Shown: positions 31,975 to 41,290, numbered from the stretch's first letter. The stretch is 64,000 nt of DNA from Candidatus Gastranaerophilales bacterium (GCA_900769645.1 CAAGHI010000076.1:62001-126000); one strand, 5' to 3'. The notes: generated by a model from the letters alone, not told the origin. Made by a program: numbers and translations.

Positions 31975-32263
31975 AGCATTCTTGAAGGATGCTCCGATTA
32001 TCATCCTTGACGAAACTACATCTGTGTTAGATAATAAAACTGAAGCTGTTGTTCAAAAAGCTATTGACAATTTAATGAAAGATAAAACTGTATTTGTAAT
32101 TGCACACAGACTTTCAACAATTCAAAATGCTGATAGAATTGCGGTTATAAATGAAGGTCAACTGGTTGAACTTGGAAATTATAAAGGATTGATGTCTATC
32201 AAAGACGGTCAATACAAAGCGCTTTACGAAATACAATTTAAAAAACAAGAAGTACATATATAA
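31967..32263 (+). pseudogene. 3' fragment of an ABC exporter ATPase gene
   Basis: The visible part starts IARAFLKDAPIIILDE (end of the signature region and Walker B), then TTSVLD (D-loop), DKTVFVIAHRLSTIQNADRI (switch His) and the C-terminal IKDGQYKALYEIQF of MsbA/bacteriocin-type exporters. Walker A and the whole membrane domain are absent. An in-frame TGA lies four codons before the Ile. It adjoins the integrase fragment on the opposite strand, so both were truncated by one rearrangement. Confidence 0.85.
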
Positions 32264-32289
32264 AAACAAAACTAAATAAGGAAATTGCA

Positions 32290-33138
32290 ATGGAATGGTT
32301 AAAATATGAACATAGTAGAAAACTTTTTTACAAAGAGATTTTAAAGATGTGGAAGTCATGGATTATTGATTTTTCATTAATAGTAGCTATCTTTTATTGC
32401 ATATGCTTTTCTATCAGTAATTTCAATAAAACTGAAGAATTAATGCAAATGTACTCATCTATTATAATCGGAATTATATTACCAATTCTTATATCAATAT
32501 TAATTCCATTAGCATTTAAACATATAGAAAATCTGATGAAAAATTTTTATTGGTCTGAAAAAGAAGTGCTAATTTATAGAGATTTACTGGAAATTATAAC
32601 AAGAATAGTTGATTCCTTAAATAGAAGTATGGGAGGGAAACCGGATTTCCCTGAATTAAGAGGGTATTATAATATTAAGGAAGCTGAAAATAACATTAAA
32701 GATGTAGAAAAATCTGCATTAGAAAGATATAACAAGCTATGCAGATCAATAGCAGAAGATCCTGTTTTTAATAAAGATGTCTACAATAACGATAATATTG
32801 ACGAGCAAATTATAAATTTGTCTATTATTTATATGCCAATATTATCAAACTACTGTACTGATAAAACTGTAATACTTTTCTTTTCAATTTTGTTAACCAA
32901 TCTAATCAAATTAAAAGAATGTATTTTTTTATTTGATAATGAACGATATTGGACAAGGGCGAGAATAGATACATTTAATCAGATACGCAACATCTCTGGG
33001 GAAATATTACCGCTTTATAAAAGAATATATCCTATTGTAGATGCCGAATACGAGCAAAATAAAAACAAAAACAATATAGAATTATATGCGGAAGCAATGT
33101 TTAAAAACATTGATGGAGTTACTGACAATGCAAATTGA
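32290..33138 (+). CDS. Unknown membrane protein, first gene of a three-gene operon
   Basis: 282 aa, not recognised. Two membrane helices lie near the N-terminus (about 20-40, WIIDFSLIVAIFYCICFSIS, and about 55-77, SIIIGIILPILISILIPLAF), followed by about 200 soluble, helical residues with a charged EAENNIKDVEKSALERYNKL segment. The composition is markedly more AT-rich than flanking genes. It ends in a tight overlap with the next gene (the stop TGA lies inside codons 3-4 of the downstream frame). It starts 26 bp after the ABC fragment. Possible cargo of a lost element; a membrane-associated defence or signalling role is only a guess. Confidence 0.65.
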   Translation: MEWLKYEHSRKLFYKEILKMWKSWIIDFSLIVAIFYCICFSISNFNKTEELMQMYSSIIIGIILPILISILIPLAFKHIENLMKNFYWSEKEVLIYRDLLEIITRIVDSLNRSMGGKPDFPELRGYYNIKEAENNIKDVEKSALERYNKLCRSIAEDPVFNKDVYNNDNIDEQIINLSIIYMPILSNYCTDKTVILFFSILLTNLIKLKECIFLFDNERYWTRARIDTFNQIRNISGEILPLYKRIYPIVDAEYEQNKNKNNIELYAEAMFKNIDGVTDNAN

Positions 33139-33724
33139 GGATGGTAAGTTAGAAAAAAATGCCCTAAATAAAGCGTGGGAAATAAGAAATTATGAAATAA
33201 ATATGTATTGGAAACGTGCAGGTTATTTTTGGGCTTTTATTACCACAATTATAGTTGCATTTTATTATGTAATTCAAAGTGATAAATTAGATCATAAATA
33301 TGTTTTTATTACATCTCTACTTGGAGTTGCATTTTCATTAGCTTGGTTTTATTCCAATATAGCAAGTAAACATTGGCAAGAAAATTGGGAAAACCACATA
33401 GATTTACTTGAAGATAAATATTATGGGAGATTATACAAAACAGTTTTGTCACAATACAAAACTCCTGCAAAGCCCTCTGTATCAAGGATTAATCTAAAAT
33501 TAAGTTTCTTGGTTTTTGTTACATTGACTTATGTATATTTTGTAAATAATACAGATTATAAATTTTCAATTCCACTTTATTTAATGGTTATACTTTATAT
33601 GAGCTTTAATGAAAAAATTAGAATAAAAAATATTTTTCAATTACTATTTTGTAATAAAAACCACCAAAAGACTTATATTTGTAGTGGAGATAAAGAATCA
33701 AGAGAATTTGACGACATGGAGTAA
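33128..33724 (+). CDS. Unknown four-helix membrane protein, second gene of the operon
   Basis: 198 aa from the ATG at 33128, which has GGAG 9 nt upstream and overlaps the previous stop; the longer frame from 33086 is less likely. After a soluble start (KAWEIRNYEINMYWKRAGYF) come paired helices (about 36-80), a soluble stretch (WQENWENHIDLLEDKYYGRL) and two more helices (about 130-165), with a charged C-terminus. The K-A-W-E-I-R-N-Y-E and H-W-Q-E-N-W-E-x-H-I-D-x-L-E-D motifs recall uncharacterised membrane proteins I have seen in genomic islands. I cannot name the family. Confidence 0.65.
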   Translation: MQIEDGKLEKNALNKAWEIRNYEINMYWKRAGYFWAFITTIIVAFYYVIQSDKLDHKYVFITSLLGVAFSLAWFYSNIASKHWQENWENHIDLLEDKYYGRLYKTVLSQYKTPAKPSVSRINLKLSFLVFVTLTYVYFVNNTDYKFSIPLYLMVILYMSFNEKIRIKNIFQLLFCNKNHQKTYICSGDKESREFDDME

Positions 33725-33741
33725 TTAAAAGGGAAGAAATC

Positions 33742-34542
33742 ATGTATATAGGCAGTATTGATGTATTAAAAGATGGATGGGATTATTTTTGTATTTTATG
33801 TACTTTTATAAGTTCTGTAGCTGTTCCACTTCTTGTTTGGTATTTTGGAGCATCAAGAGTTGAAAAAATTAAAGAACGACAAAGACAAATAGCAATGTTA
33901 AATTATTTAACGATTGCTATAAATGAATTTAATAATTATTATATTGCACTATTAAATGCATTTATAAATAAAGAAAAAATAATAAATAACTATTTTGGAA
34001 ATAAAAATAATGAAACTTATAAACCAGTTTTTATAATATTAAAACAATTACCTTATAATTTAGAATTAAACTTTTCTGATTACAATTTTACGGCAGATGT
34101 AAACCCACAAATATTAAGATTATTATTTAAATATAAGCATTATGTTGATGCATTATTACCATTAATTGATGATTTTAATTGCAATTTAACCAATTTGAAA
34201 AATTTAAGTGAAGGCGAATTACATATACGACTACAATATGATTTTTTAGATGAAAAAATTCCAAATACTAAATTTCTTTTATACTTAATATTATATATTT
34301 TGAAATGTTTATCAGATGAAATTCAACGTTACAATAATGAATTTATGCAGTCAGAATTATTATATATAACAATTCCCGAAAATACAGTCGAGATATACAA
34401 AGAGGCAGAAAAAGTTTTGGATAACAAATTCTCGTCTACAGCCCCCAATTGGCGTTCTGATTTTATATTTAATTCTGAGTCTCGACGTTTAAAAGTCGGC
34501 ATATGGACAAAAATAAATAATATATTTATTAATCCACAATAA
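33742..34542 (+). CDS. Unknown membrane-anchored protein, third gene of the operon
   Basis: 266 aa, unknown. One N-terminal membrane helix (DYFCILCTFISSVAVPLLVW, about 14-33) is followed directly by SRVEKIKERQRQIAMLNYLT and then a long, very AT-rich, Asn/Leu/Ile/Tyr-rich helical region. Start with AAGGGAAGAAATC-ATG, 17 bp after the second gene. The three genes form one transcription unit with a shared bias (AT-rich, membrane-anchored, large soluble part). No catalytic motif is visible. Confidence 0.6.
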   Translation: MYIGSIDVLKDGWDYFCILCTFISSVAVPLLVWYFGASRVEKIKERQRQIAMLNYLTIAINEFNNYYIALLNAFINKEKIINNYFGNKNNETYKPVFIILKQLPYNLELNFSDYNFTADVNPQILRLLFKYKHYVDALLPLIDDFNCNLTNLKNLSEGELHIRLQYDFLDEKIPNTKFLLYLILYILKCLSDEIQRYNNEFMQSELLYITIPENTVEIYKEAEKVLDNKFSSTAPNWRSDFIFNSESRRLKVGIWTKINNIFINPQ

Positions 34543-34602
34543 AATTAAAAAACAAAATGCAAACATTAAGGCAAATTATTTTTATTTATGTTGCCGAAAT
34601 AG

Positions 34603-34746
34603 TCAAGCTATCTGTCCAGCATGACAAGTAATCCAACCATTAGATAACATATAAGGCGGATCTGCAAAAATCATATCAATAGATTCAGGAGTCGCCTTAT
34701 TCAAAATTTCGATACAATCACCCTGAAATAAAGTTATATCGTCTTT
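34603..34746 (-). pseudogene. Fragment of a DNA adenine/cytosine-N4 methyltransferase
   Basis: 48 codons without a start. They read ITLFQGDCIEILNKATPESI then DMIFADPPYMLSNGWITC, matching the N-terminal G-D-C-x-x-x-L and D-P-P-Y motif IV of site-specific methyltransferases (the YhdJ-type N-S-N-D-G/G-x-x-C continuation). After about ten more residues the frame stops (HAGQIA), so the catalytic remainder is gone. A remnant of a restriction-modification or orphan methylase gene in the same variable zone. Confidence 0.8.
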
Positions 34747-34782
34747 TTATAAACCAAGTATAACACAAAAACAAGTTATGTT

Positions 34783-36315
34783 TTATGAATTCTGTTTTGA
34801 TTTAATTAAAAGCACGAGTGGAATGATTACAAAGGCTGCGATGCCGAAGTATCTGAAGGTTTCGACGTAACCCCATAGGCTTGCTTGTTGAATTAGCTGG
34901 TTATAAACCATATTTTCTGCCATGTGAGTTGCGTTTGACAAGTCAGTACTTGCCGCAAAGCTTGATGCCATAGCGGTAATTTTTTGAACAAATGTGTCGC
35001 TTGCAAAATTCAAATGTCCAACCATCATCATTTGGTGAACTTGTGAAAATCTTGAAATCATTGTTGTTGCAACTGATGTTCCGATTGCTGCCCCAATATT
35101 TTTTAACAAGTTTTGAACACCTGCAGCGTTTGTCTGTTCGTCGTTTGTCAAAGTACTGCAAGACAAATTCATCATCGGAACCATCGCCATAATCATACCT
35201 AAACCGAATACAAAGTTTGGCAATGCAATGTCGACAAGCGCAATATTTGTGTTAATTTGCCCGAACATCAAACCGCCAATCCCAAGGATTATCAAACCTG
35301 CAATAATTAACGGTTTTGTGCCTACTTTTGGAGTCAAAGCTCCGCAAAGTACTGTTGCCAAAAGACAACCGCCTCCACGTGGAACCATTGAAAGGCCGCT
35401 TAAGAACGATGTGTATCCCATTAATCTTTGCAACATTGACGGCAAAATCGCTGCTGATGCCATCATTACACCCATCAAAACTACCAAAACTATTGTGCCG
35501 AAGAAAAAGTTGCCGTCTTTCATAATCGACAAATCAATAAGCGGTTTTTTCTTTTTAATCTGGATTGTGAAGAACGCAATCATCGCCATCATAGATATAG
35601 CAAAGGTTTTACAAATCCAAGCTGCTGAGAACCAGTCTGCGTCGTTACCTTTATCTAACACAACTTGAAGTGTCAAAAGCCAAATGCATAGGAAGAAAAA
35701 TCCTGAATAATCCATTGTGACATTTTTCTGTTTTTTTGCGTAATCCGGATCGAATACGAGACTTTTTGTAAGGTGAAAAGCTGCGATACCAAAAGGCACG
35801 TTAATAAAATATATGAACGGCCATGACCAAGTTTCTGTCAACCAACCGCCGAGTGCCGGTCCCATAATCGGAGCCATTACAACCCCGAGCCCAAAAACAG
35901 CCATTGCGGCTGCACGTTTTTCTTTCGGAAAAATTTCGAAAATTATCGCCTGAGAAATTGGCATAATTCCGCCACCTCCGATACCTTGCAAAATACGAGC
36001 GAAAAGTATCATTGGCATTGAAGTTGACAAGCCACATAAAATTGAAGCTATAGTAAATATTGTTATACTTAATAGAAAATATGCTTTTCTTCCCATAAGT
36101 TTTGAGAAGAAATCAACTGCCGGAATAATTACGCCACTGGCAACAAGATAACTTGTGATAATCCAAGTTGATTCGTTGTGACTGATTGAAAAACTTCCTG
36201 CCATATATGGCAAAGCTACGTTTGAAATTGTTTCATCAAGTGCATACATAAAGACGGATATCATAACGGGAATCATGACTATCCAAGGGTTTATGTTGGC
36301 ATGGGTTTTATGCAT
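34783..36315 (-). CDS. MFS drug-efflux transporter, DHA2/EmrB type
   Basis: 510 aa from the ATG at 36315, preceded by GGAGAGATAAAAAT. Fourteen predicted helices. DHA2 signatures are visible: VFMYALDETISNVALPYMAG (motif D1, L-D-x-T-x-x-N-V-A-L-P), SYLVASGVIIP, GRKAYFLL (motif A), ARILQGIGGGGIMPIS (motif B, R-x-x-Q-G-x-G-G), and a late GFGLGMIMAMVPMMNLS-type motif C region. A multidrug or metabolite proton antiporter is the likely role. No MarR/TetR regulator or EmrA partner is adjacent. It marks the return to ordinary chromosome after the variable zone. The frame is open to 36366 but lacks a ribosome-binding site there. Confidence 0.88.
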   Translation of the reverse strand: MHKTHANINPWIVMIPVMISVFMYALDETISNVALPYMAGSFSISHNESTWIITSYLVASGVIIPAVDFFSKLMGRKAYFLLSITIFTIASILCGLSTSMPMILFARILQGIGGGGIMPISQAIIFEIFPKEKRAAAMAVFGLGVVMAPIMGPALGGWLTETWSWPFIYFINVPFGIAAFHLTKSLVFDPDYAKKQKNVTMDYSGFFFLCIWLLTLQVVLDKGNDADWFSAAWICKTFAISMMAMIAFFTIQIKKKKPLIDLSIMKDGNFFFGTIVLVVLMGVMMASAAILPSMLQRLMGYTSFLSGLSMVPRGGGCLLATVLCGALTPKVGTKPLIIAGLIILGIGGLMFGQINTNIALVDIALPNFVFGLGMIMAMVPMMNLSCSTLTNDEQTNAAGVQNLLKNIGAAIGTSVATTMISRFSQVHQMMMVGHLNFASDTFVQKITAMASSFAASTDLSNATHMAENMVYNQLIQQASLWGYVETFRYFGIAAFVIIPLVLLIKSKQNS

Positions 36316-36556
36316 ATTTTTATCTCTCCATTTATTCAAAAAAGGCATGACTTTACCTCGTTTCAATAGTTTTCAGGGTGAAAATCAAGCATGCCCCTTG
36401 GCTTTTGTGCTTTATCGGATAAATCCTTTTCTTTAATATTAAATAATGAAAAAAAAGTTAATGCAAGAATTCAAATTATGAAGAAATCTTAATGCGAGTT
36501 TTCCCCGATAAATAAAGATAAATCCAAAAATCAATCTCATTAATACCTTTAATCTA

Positions 36557-36586
36557 TTGCAATGTCATGGTTTAGTGGTGTATTAT
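36557..36586 (+). promoter_or_regulatory. Promoter of nrdDG
   Basis: TTGCAA (36557-36562), 18-nt spacer, TATTAT (36581-36586), giving a leader of about 125 nt. No NrdR-type box with confidence. Confidence 0.5.
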
Positions 36587-36634
36587 ATAAGTACGAATAG
36601 ATAAACGAGATTTGGTAGAAGAAGAAATAATTTA

Positions 36635-36673
36635 AATCCTGAAAACTCTCTTGTAACAAAACTTTTCAGGATT
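36635..36673 (+). promoter_or_regulatory. Hairpin in the nrdD leader
   Basis: Exact 11-bp stem AATCCTGAAAA/TTTTCAGGATT with a 17-nt loop, 45 bp before the start codon. It could be an attenuator-like or mRNA-stability element. It is not followed by a T-run and matches no riboswitch I know. Confidence 0.5.
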
Positions 36674-36718
36674 GGGGTTAGCCTAAATAATCTTTCGCAG
36701 TAAAGGAGATTTGAGAAT

Positions 36719-38974
36719 ATGCAGAACAATATTTTGGATAATAGCAAGGTAGTAAATCTTACACCGTTGACTTCTAAAAAAACTGTTACGGGTGCAACAA
36801 TTCCTTGCGAGTTGAGAAATATTAAAGAAAACGGCTTGAAACCGCTTTTACATAAAGTTGTAGTGATTAAAAAAGACGGAACTAGGGAAGAATATAATTT
36901 CAACAAGATTGTTAATGCCGTTAAAAAATCTGCCGGAAGAGTTATGATTAACCTTTCAGATGATGACTTTAATAGCCTTTCTCAATATGTTGAAAGCGAA
37001 CTTGCATATCTTGATACAAAAGAAGTTAATATCGCTCAAATGCACGATATCGTTGAAAGTGCATTGGAAGATGTTAGCCCTAAAATTGCAAGAAGTTACA
37101 GAAACTATCGTAATTATAAAAAGGACTTTGTACACATGCTTGATAAAGTTTATCAGGAAAGCCAAAAAATTATGTACATCGGCGACAAAGAAAATTCAAA
37201 CGCCGATTCAGCTCTTGTGTCTACAAAACGTTCTTTGATTTTTAATGAACTTAACAAAGAATTGTACAAGAAGTTTTTCTTGAATGTTGAAGAACTTCAA
37301 GCTATCAATGACGGTTATATTTATATCCACGATATGTCTGCAAGACGTGACACTATGAACTGTTGTTTATTTGATGTTGCATCTGTTTTAAAAGGCGGAT
37401 TTGAAATGGGTAACTTGTGGTATAACGAACCAAAATCATTGAACGTTGCATTCGACGTAATCGGTGATATTACAATGGCTGCTGCAAGCCAACAGTATGG
37501 TGGTTTCACATTGCCGGAAGTTGATAAAATCCTTGCGCCTTATGCTCAAAAAACTTATGATGCAAGTTATGAAAAATATATTGAAATGGGAATTTCTCCT
37601 GAACAAGCTGATATTCAGGCTACAAAAGACGTAGAAAAAGATTTCCATGATGGTTTCCAAGGTTGGGAATACAAATTCAACACTGTTGCATCAAGCAGAG
37701 GTGATTATCCATTCATCACAGTTAGTGCAGGTTTAGGTCAATCTAAATTTGAAAGAATGGCATCTATCGTAATGCTTAATGTAAGACGTGACGGTCAAGG
37801 TAAAAAATCTTGTAAAAAACCGGTTTTATTCCCTAAAATCGTATTCTTATTTGATAAGAACCTTCACGGTGAAGGAAAACCTTTGGAAGACGTTTATAAT
37901 GCAGGTATTGAATGTTCTAAAAAGGCTATGTATCCTGACTGGTTGTCATTAACAGGTGAAGGTTATGTTGCTTCTATGTACAAACAATACGGAAAAGTTG
38001 TTTCTCCAATGGGTTGCAGAGCGTTCTTGTCACCTTGGTACGAAAGAGGCGGAATTCACAAAGCTGATGAAAATGATCGCCCGATTTTTGTCGGAAGATT
38101 TAACATCGGTGCAATCAGCCTTCACTTGCCTTTGATTTATGCTAAGGCTCAAAAAGAAAGCAAAGATTTTTATGAAGTTCTTGATTACTATATGGAATTA
38201 ATCAGAAAAATCCATATCAGAACTTATGATTACTTGGGCGAAATGAAAGCTTCAACAAACCCTCTAGCTTATTGCGAAGGTGGTTTCTTGGGCGGTCACT
38301 TAGGTATTCACGACAAGATTAAACCTGTTTTGAAATCAGCAACTGCTTCATTCGGTATCACTGCTTTGAACGAGTTGCAAGAACTTTACAACGGAAAATC
38401 TTTGGCAGAAGATGGTGCATTCGCTCTTGAAGTTATGGAATATATCAACAAGAAAGTTGAAGAATACAAAGAACAAGACGGATATCTTTATGCAATCTAT
38501 GGAACTCCGGCTGAGAACCTTTGCGGTTTGCAGGTTAAACAGTTCAGAAAAAAATATGGCATTGTGAAAAACGTATCAGACAGAGGATATGTTTCAAACA
38601 GCTTCCACTGCCACGTTTCTGAAAAGATTTCTCCTGTTCAAAAACAAGATTTGGAAAAACGTTTCTGGGATTTGTTGAACGGTGGTAAAATTCAATATGT
38701 AAAATACCCTGTTTCATACAACACAAACGCTATTAAAACTCTTGTAAACCGTGCAATGGATATGGGATTTTATGAAGGTGTAAACCTTGCCCTTTCATAT
38801 TGCGATGATTGTGGTCACCAAGAATTGAATATGGACGTTTGCCCTAAATGTGGTAGCAGAAACCTTACAAAAATCGACAGAATGAATGGTTACCTATCAT
38901 ATTCAAGAGTTAAGGGCGATACTCGTTTGAACCAAGCTAAGATGGAAGAAATTAAAGACAGAGTGAGCATGTAA
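36719..38974 (+). CDS. nrdD: Anaerobic ribonucleoside-triphosphate reductase (class III)
   Basis: Makes dNTPs from NTPs without oxygen using a glycyl radical. 751 aa. An N-terminal ATP-cone (VVIKKDGTREEYNFNKIVNA) senses dATP/ATP. In the core are the Cys-containing NCCLFDVASVLKGG segment, GEGYVASMY and GGFLGGHLGI. The zinc site CDDCGHQELNMDVCPKCGSR near the C-terminus has four Cys, and the radical loop is MNGYLSYSRVKGDTRLNQ with candidate Gly724. AAGGAGATTTGAGAAT precedes the ATG. The TAA overlaps the ATG of nrdG (TAATG), so they are coupled. This gives the host a strictly anaerobic-type dNTP supply. Confidence 0.96.
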   Translation: MQNNILDNSKVVNLTPLTSKKTVTGATIPCELRNIKENGLKPLLHKVVVIKKDGTREEYNFNKIVNAVKKSAGRVMINLSDDDFNSLSQYVESELAYLDTKEVNIAQMHDIVESALEDVSPKIARSYRNYRNYKKDFVHMLDKVYQESQKIMYIGDKENSNADSALVSTKRSLIFNELNKELYKKFFLNVEELQAINDGYIYIHDMSARRDTMNCCLFDVASVLKGGFEMGNLWYNEPKSLNVAFDVIGDITMAAASQQYGGFTLPEVDKILAPYAQKTYDASYEKYIEMGISPEQADIQATKDVEKDFHDGFQGWEYKFNTVASSRGDYPFITVSAGLGQSKFERMASIVMLNVRRDGQGKKSCKKPVLFPKIVFLFDKNLHGEGKPLEDVYNAGIECSKKAMYPDWLSLTGEGYVASMYKQYGKVVSPMGCRAFLSPWYERGGIHKADENDRPIFVGRFNIGAISLHLPLIYAKAQKESKDFYEVLDYYMELIRKIHIRTYDYLGEMKASTNPLAYCEGGFLGGHLGIHDKIKPVLKSATASFGITALNELQELYNGKSLAEDGAFALEVMEYINKKVEEYKEQDGYLYAIYGTPAENLCGLQVKQFRKKYGIVKNVSDRGYVSNSFHCHVSEKISPVQKQDLEKRFWDLLNGGKIQYVKYPVSYNTNAIKTLVNRAMDMGFYEGVNLALSYCDDCGHQELNMDVCPKCGSRNLTKIDRMNGYLSYSRVKGDTRLNQAKMEEIKDRVSM

Positions 38975-39468
38975 TGAGATACCATAATATTACAAAAGAA
39001 GATATGCTCAATGGTGAAGGTTTGAGATCCGTTTTGTGGGTGGCAGGTTGTACTCACCATTGCAAAAATTGTCATAATCCTATTACTTGGGATATTGATG
39101 GTGGAATTCCTTTTGATGACGCTGCAAAACAAGAATTGTTTGAATCGCTTGATAAGGATTACATTTCTGGTGTAACGTTTAGTGGTGGCGATCCTTTGCA
39201 CCCTAAAAACAGGGACGAAGTTTTTAAACTTGCAAAAGAGATTAAAGAAAAATTCCCTAATAAGACAGTTTGGCTTTACTCTGGATTTTTGTGGGACGAC
39301 TTCAAAAAAAATGCCGGTATGAAATATGTTGACGTATTTTGTGACGGAGAGTTTGTTGAAGATTTGAAAGACGTTAGAATTCCTTGGGTTGGTAGCTCAA
39401 ATCAGCGTGTAATAGATGTTCAAAAATCCCTTGCAACAGGTGATGTTGTACTTTTGGAGAATAAATAG
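38974..39468 (+). CDS. nrdG: Anaerobic ribonucleotide reductase activating protein
   Basis: Radical-SAM enzyme that installs the glycyl radical on NrdD. 164 aa. It has the C-x-x-x-C-x-x-C cluster motif in WVAGCTHHCKNCHNPITWD, then VTFSGGDPLHPKNR (the G-G-D/E SAM contact), and the typical short length. It overlaps nrdD by one base. Both genes are needed together. Confidence 0.95.
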   Translation: MRYHNITKEDMLNGEGLRSVLWVAGCTHHCKNCHNPITWDIDGGIPFDDAAKQELFESLDKDYISGVTFSGGDPLHPKNRDEVFKLAKEIKEKFPNKTVWLYSGFLWDDFKKNAGMKYVDVFCDGEFVEDLKDVRIPWVGSSNQRVIDVQKSLATGDVVLLENK

Positions 39469-39487
39469 TGCTACACACGTAGTCCTT

Positions 39488-39701
39488 TGCGATAAAGCAG
39501 CTAGGCAGCTAGGAAGCCAAGCAGCTAAGCGGAATTTAGATGCAAAGATGCCAAGAGGCAAAGTCTGTTTCATTAAGTTACTAGGTTACTAAGGCACTAG
39601 GGCACTAAGTTCGTTTCGGTTAAAATAAAAAACTAGTCGTCATTCTGAGGACAACAATAGTTTGAGTCCGAAGAATCTTGCAATATTGTTCAGAATGATG
39701 A
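39488..39701. repeat. Word repeats plus a variant dispersed palindrome
   Basis: 39488-39535 carries GCAGCTAGG/GCAGCTAAG words, 39540-39560 GATGCAAAGATGCCAAGAGG, and 39575-39610 TTACTAGGTTACTAAGG with a partner word in the hairpin at 51483-51522. 39635-39701 is a variant of the dispersed palindrome (GTCGTCATTCTGAGGAC...TTCAGAATGATGA). No gene in 39469-39751. Confidence 0.7.
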
Positions 39702-39751
39702 TAATATTTTGCTGTAATGAACTTATCGTCTTAGCGACTTATTAATATAAC

Positions 39752-41290
39752 TTATCCCAACAATTCCAAGCTTTTCAACTTGTCGCTGATTTCGTTCATA
39801 AGATTAACATCATCAGTCTGACGTGCAAATTTTTGTGCTTTTGTCAATAATCCTTTTGCTTTTGCAACATTGCTGTGTCCAACCATAATATCAGCGGCTT
39901 TTGTGTAATTTTGAGCTGTTTTTAATGGTGATTCTGCATCTGTGTAATGTTTAACGGCTTTTGAATATGATTTCAAAGCATCTTGTGAATTGCCGAATTT
40001 TTCGTAAGCGTCGCCAAGGCTAGATGAAACAAAGCCTTTCAATTTTGAATTATCAGTCTGATTTGCCAAATCATCAGCGATTGAAAAATAATTCATTGCC
40101 TCATCATCGTACATATCTGTGAAAATATTCCCCATTTTTGTAAGCGAAGTTGATTGCGCTGTGAAGTTTTCAGTTTCTCCAGCAAAAGAAATCGAATTAA
40201 AATAATGATCGAGTGCCGGTTCAATTTGGTTTACGTCATCATAAATTTGTGCCATTGAGTAGTGCGCTTTGGTCTTAACATTGTTGTCAGTTGTGTTTTC
40301 AAGTGAACTGTTGTAGCTTTTTAGCGCTTGTGGGTAATAATCGTGGTCGTCATAAATTTTGCCGACTTCGTAATAAACTTTTGCTTTGGTTTCTGTGTCG
40401 CCTACCTCATCAGCCCTTTGCAATGCTTTTTGGAATGTTTCAATCGCTTTTTCAGGCTCGTTTGCATAAGCTAATTTCTTAGACTGAATAAACAAAGATT
40501 TCAATTCTTTGTCTTGTGGAATTAAAGAAACAACTTTTGAATTTGTTTCAATTTCTTTATCTACAGGCTCAGAAACTGTTTGAGCGACAGAATTTTTCTC
40601 CTCTGTTTTTGTTTCTTCTTGAGTGCTTCCTTGTGGAAATTTAACCAAAAACTGTGGATTAATTTCGTTTTCGTTGTATTTGAAATCGACTTGTTGCAAG
40701 AATAATGCATCAACCCAATTTTCTACAACTTTTGAATCTTTGTTAAGTGTTTGAGAAATGTAATTATCAAGAATTGATGAGGCATTTTTCAAATTTGATT
40801 TAACAAGTTTTGTATTCGGGCTGTCTTTTTTAACCTGAGTTTCAATCAAAGAAAGATAGCCGTTTACCTCTTCTTTCAAGTCATCAGGGGTTCCGATTGC
40901 GGCAGCTGTGTTTCTAAAATCTTTTAAAATTTGCGCAATATTGATAACCGTACTTCTGCCTGAAAGAGTTTTGGTTGGCATAACTTCGGCTGTTTGTTCG
41001 GGTTGTTGCGCAACTTGCGGTTGAACAGTTTTTGTATTTCTTGTTTGTGCCTGAATTTGAGAACGCATTTGGCGCCAGTCAACTTGTTCCCCGTTGTTTT
41101 GTTGTTGATAAGCCGGTGTGTAGGTAGGAGTTTTGCGCTCAACATATTGAAGCCCCTTGCTTTTAGCGTTCGGATTCCCTTGCTCTTCACGCTGTGCGGA
41201 AGCCGTGTTTTGCTCGTCGTCCTGTTGCCTTTTGACAAGACTGCGCGCATCTTTATTCAAATATGGTCGTTGAAATATACCGTTTAACAC
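39752..41290 (-). CDS. TPR-repeat protein
   Basis: 512 aa from a GTG start with AGAGGGTAGATTT upstream. The N-terminal 100 residues are Gln/Asn/Arg-rich and disordered. About 105-215 is a helical region. From about 250 there are consecutive tetratricopeptide repeats, for example AKVYYEVGKIYDDHDYYPQA, LKSYNSSLENT..., AHYSMAQIYDDVNQIEPALD, VSSSLGDAYEKFGNSQDALK and AAQNYTKAADIMV-like units. It is a protein-protein scaffold without signal peptide. The role is unknown. It is convergent with nothing and sits between the repeat-rich gap and the U32 gene. Confidence 0.8.
   Translation of the reverse strand: MLNGIFQRPYLNKDARSLVKRQQDDEQNTASAQREEQGNPNAKSKGLQYVERKTPTYTPAYQQQNNGEQVDWRQMRSQIQAQTRNTKTVQPQVAQQPEQTAEVMPTKTLSGRSTVINIAQILKDFRNTAAAIGTPDDLKEEVNGYLSLIETQVKKDSPNTKLVKSNLKNASSILDNYISQTLNKDSKVVENWVDALFLQQVDFKYNENEINPQFLVKFPQGSTQEETKTEEKNSVAQTVSEPVDKEIETNSKVVSLIPQDKELKSLFIQSKKLAYANEPEKAIETFQKALQRADEVGDTETKAKVYYEVGKIYDDHDYYPQALKSYNSSLENTTDNNVKTKAHYSMAQIYDDVNQIEPALDHYFNSISFAGETENFTAQSTSLTKMGNIFTDMYDDEAMNYFSIADDLANQTDNSKLKGFVSSSLGDAYEKFGNSQDALKSYSKAVKHYTDAESPLKTAQNYTKAADIMVGHSNVAKAKGLLTKAQKFARQTDDVNLMNEISDKLKSLELLG

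Noticed and set aside
34943..35668. Several ORFs opposite or shifted within the MFS transporter gene
   Set aside because: They are frame shadows of a well-supported transporter, with Cys/Ser/Arg-rich unlikely composition.
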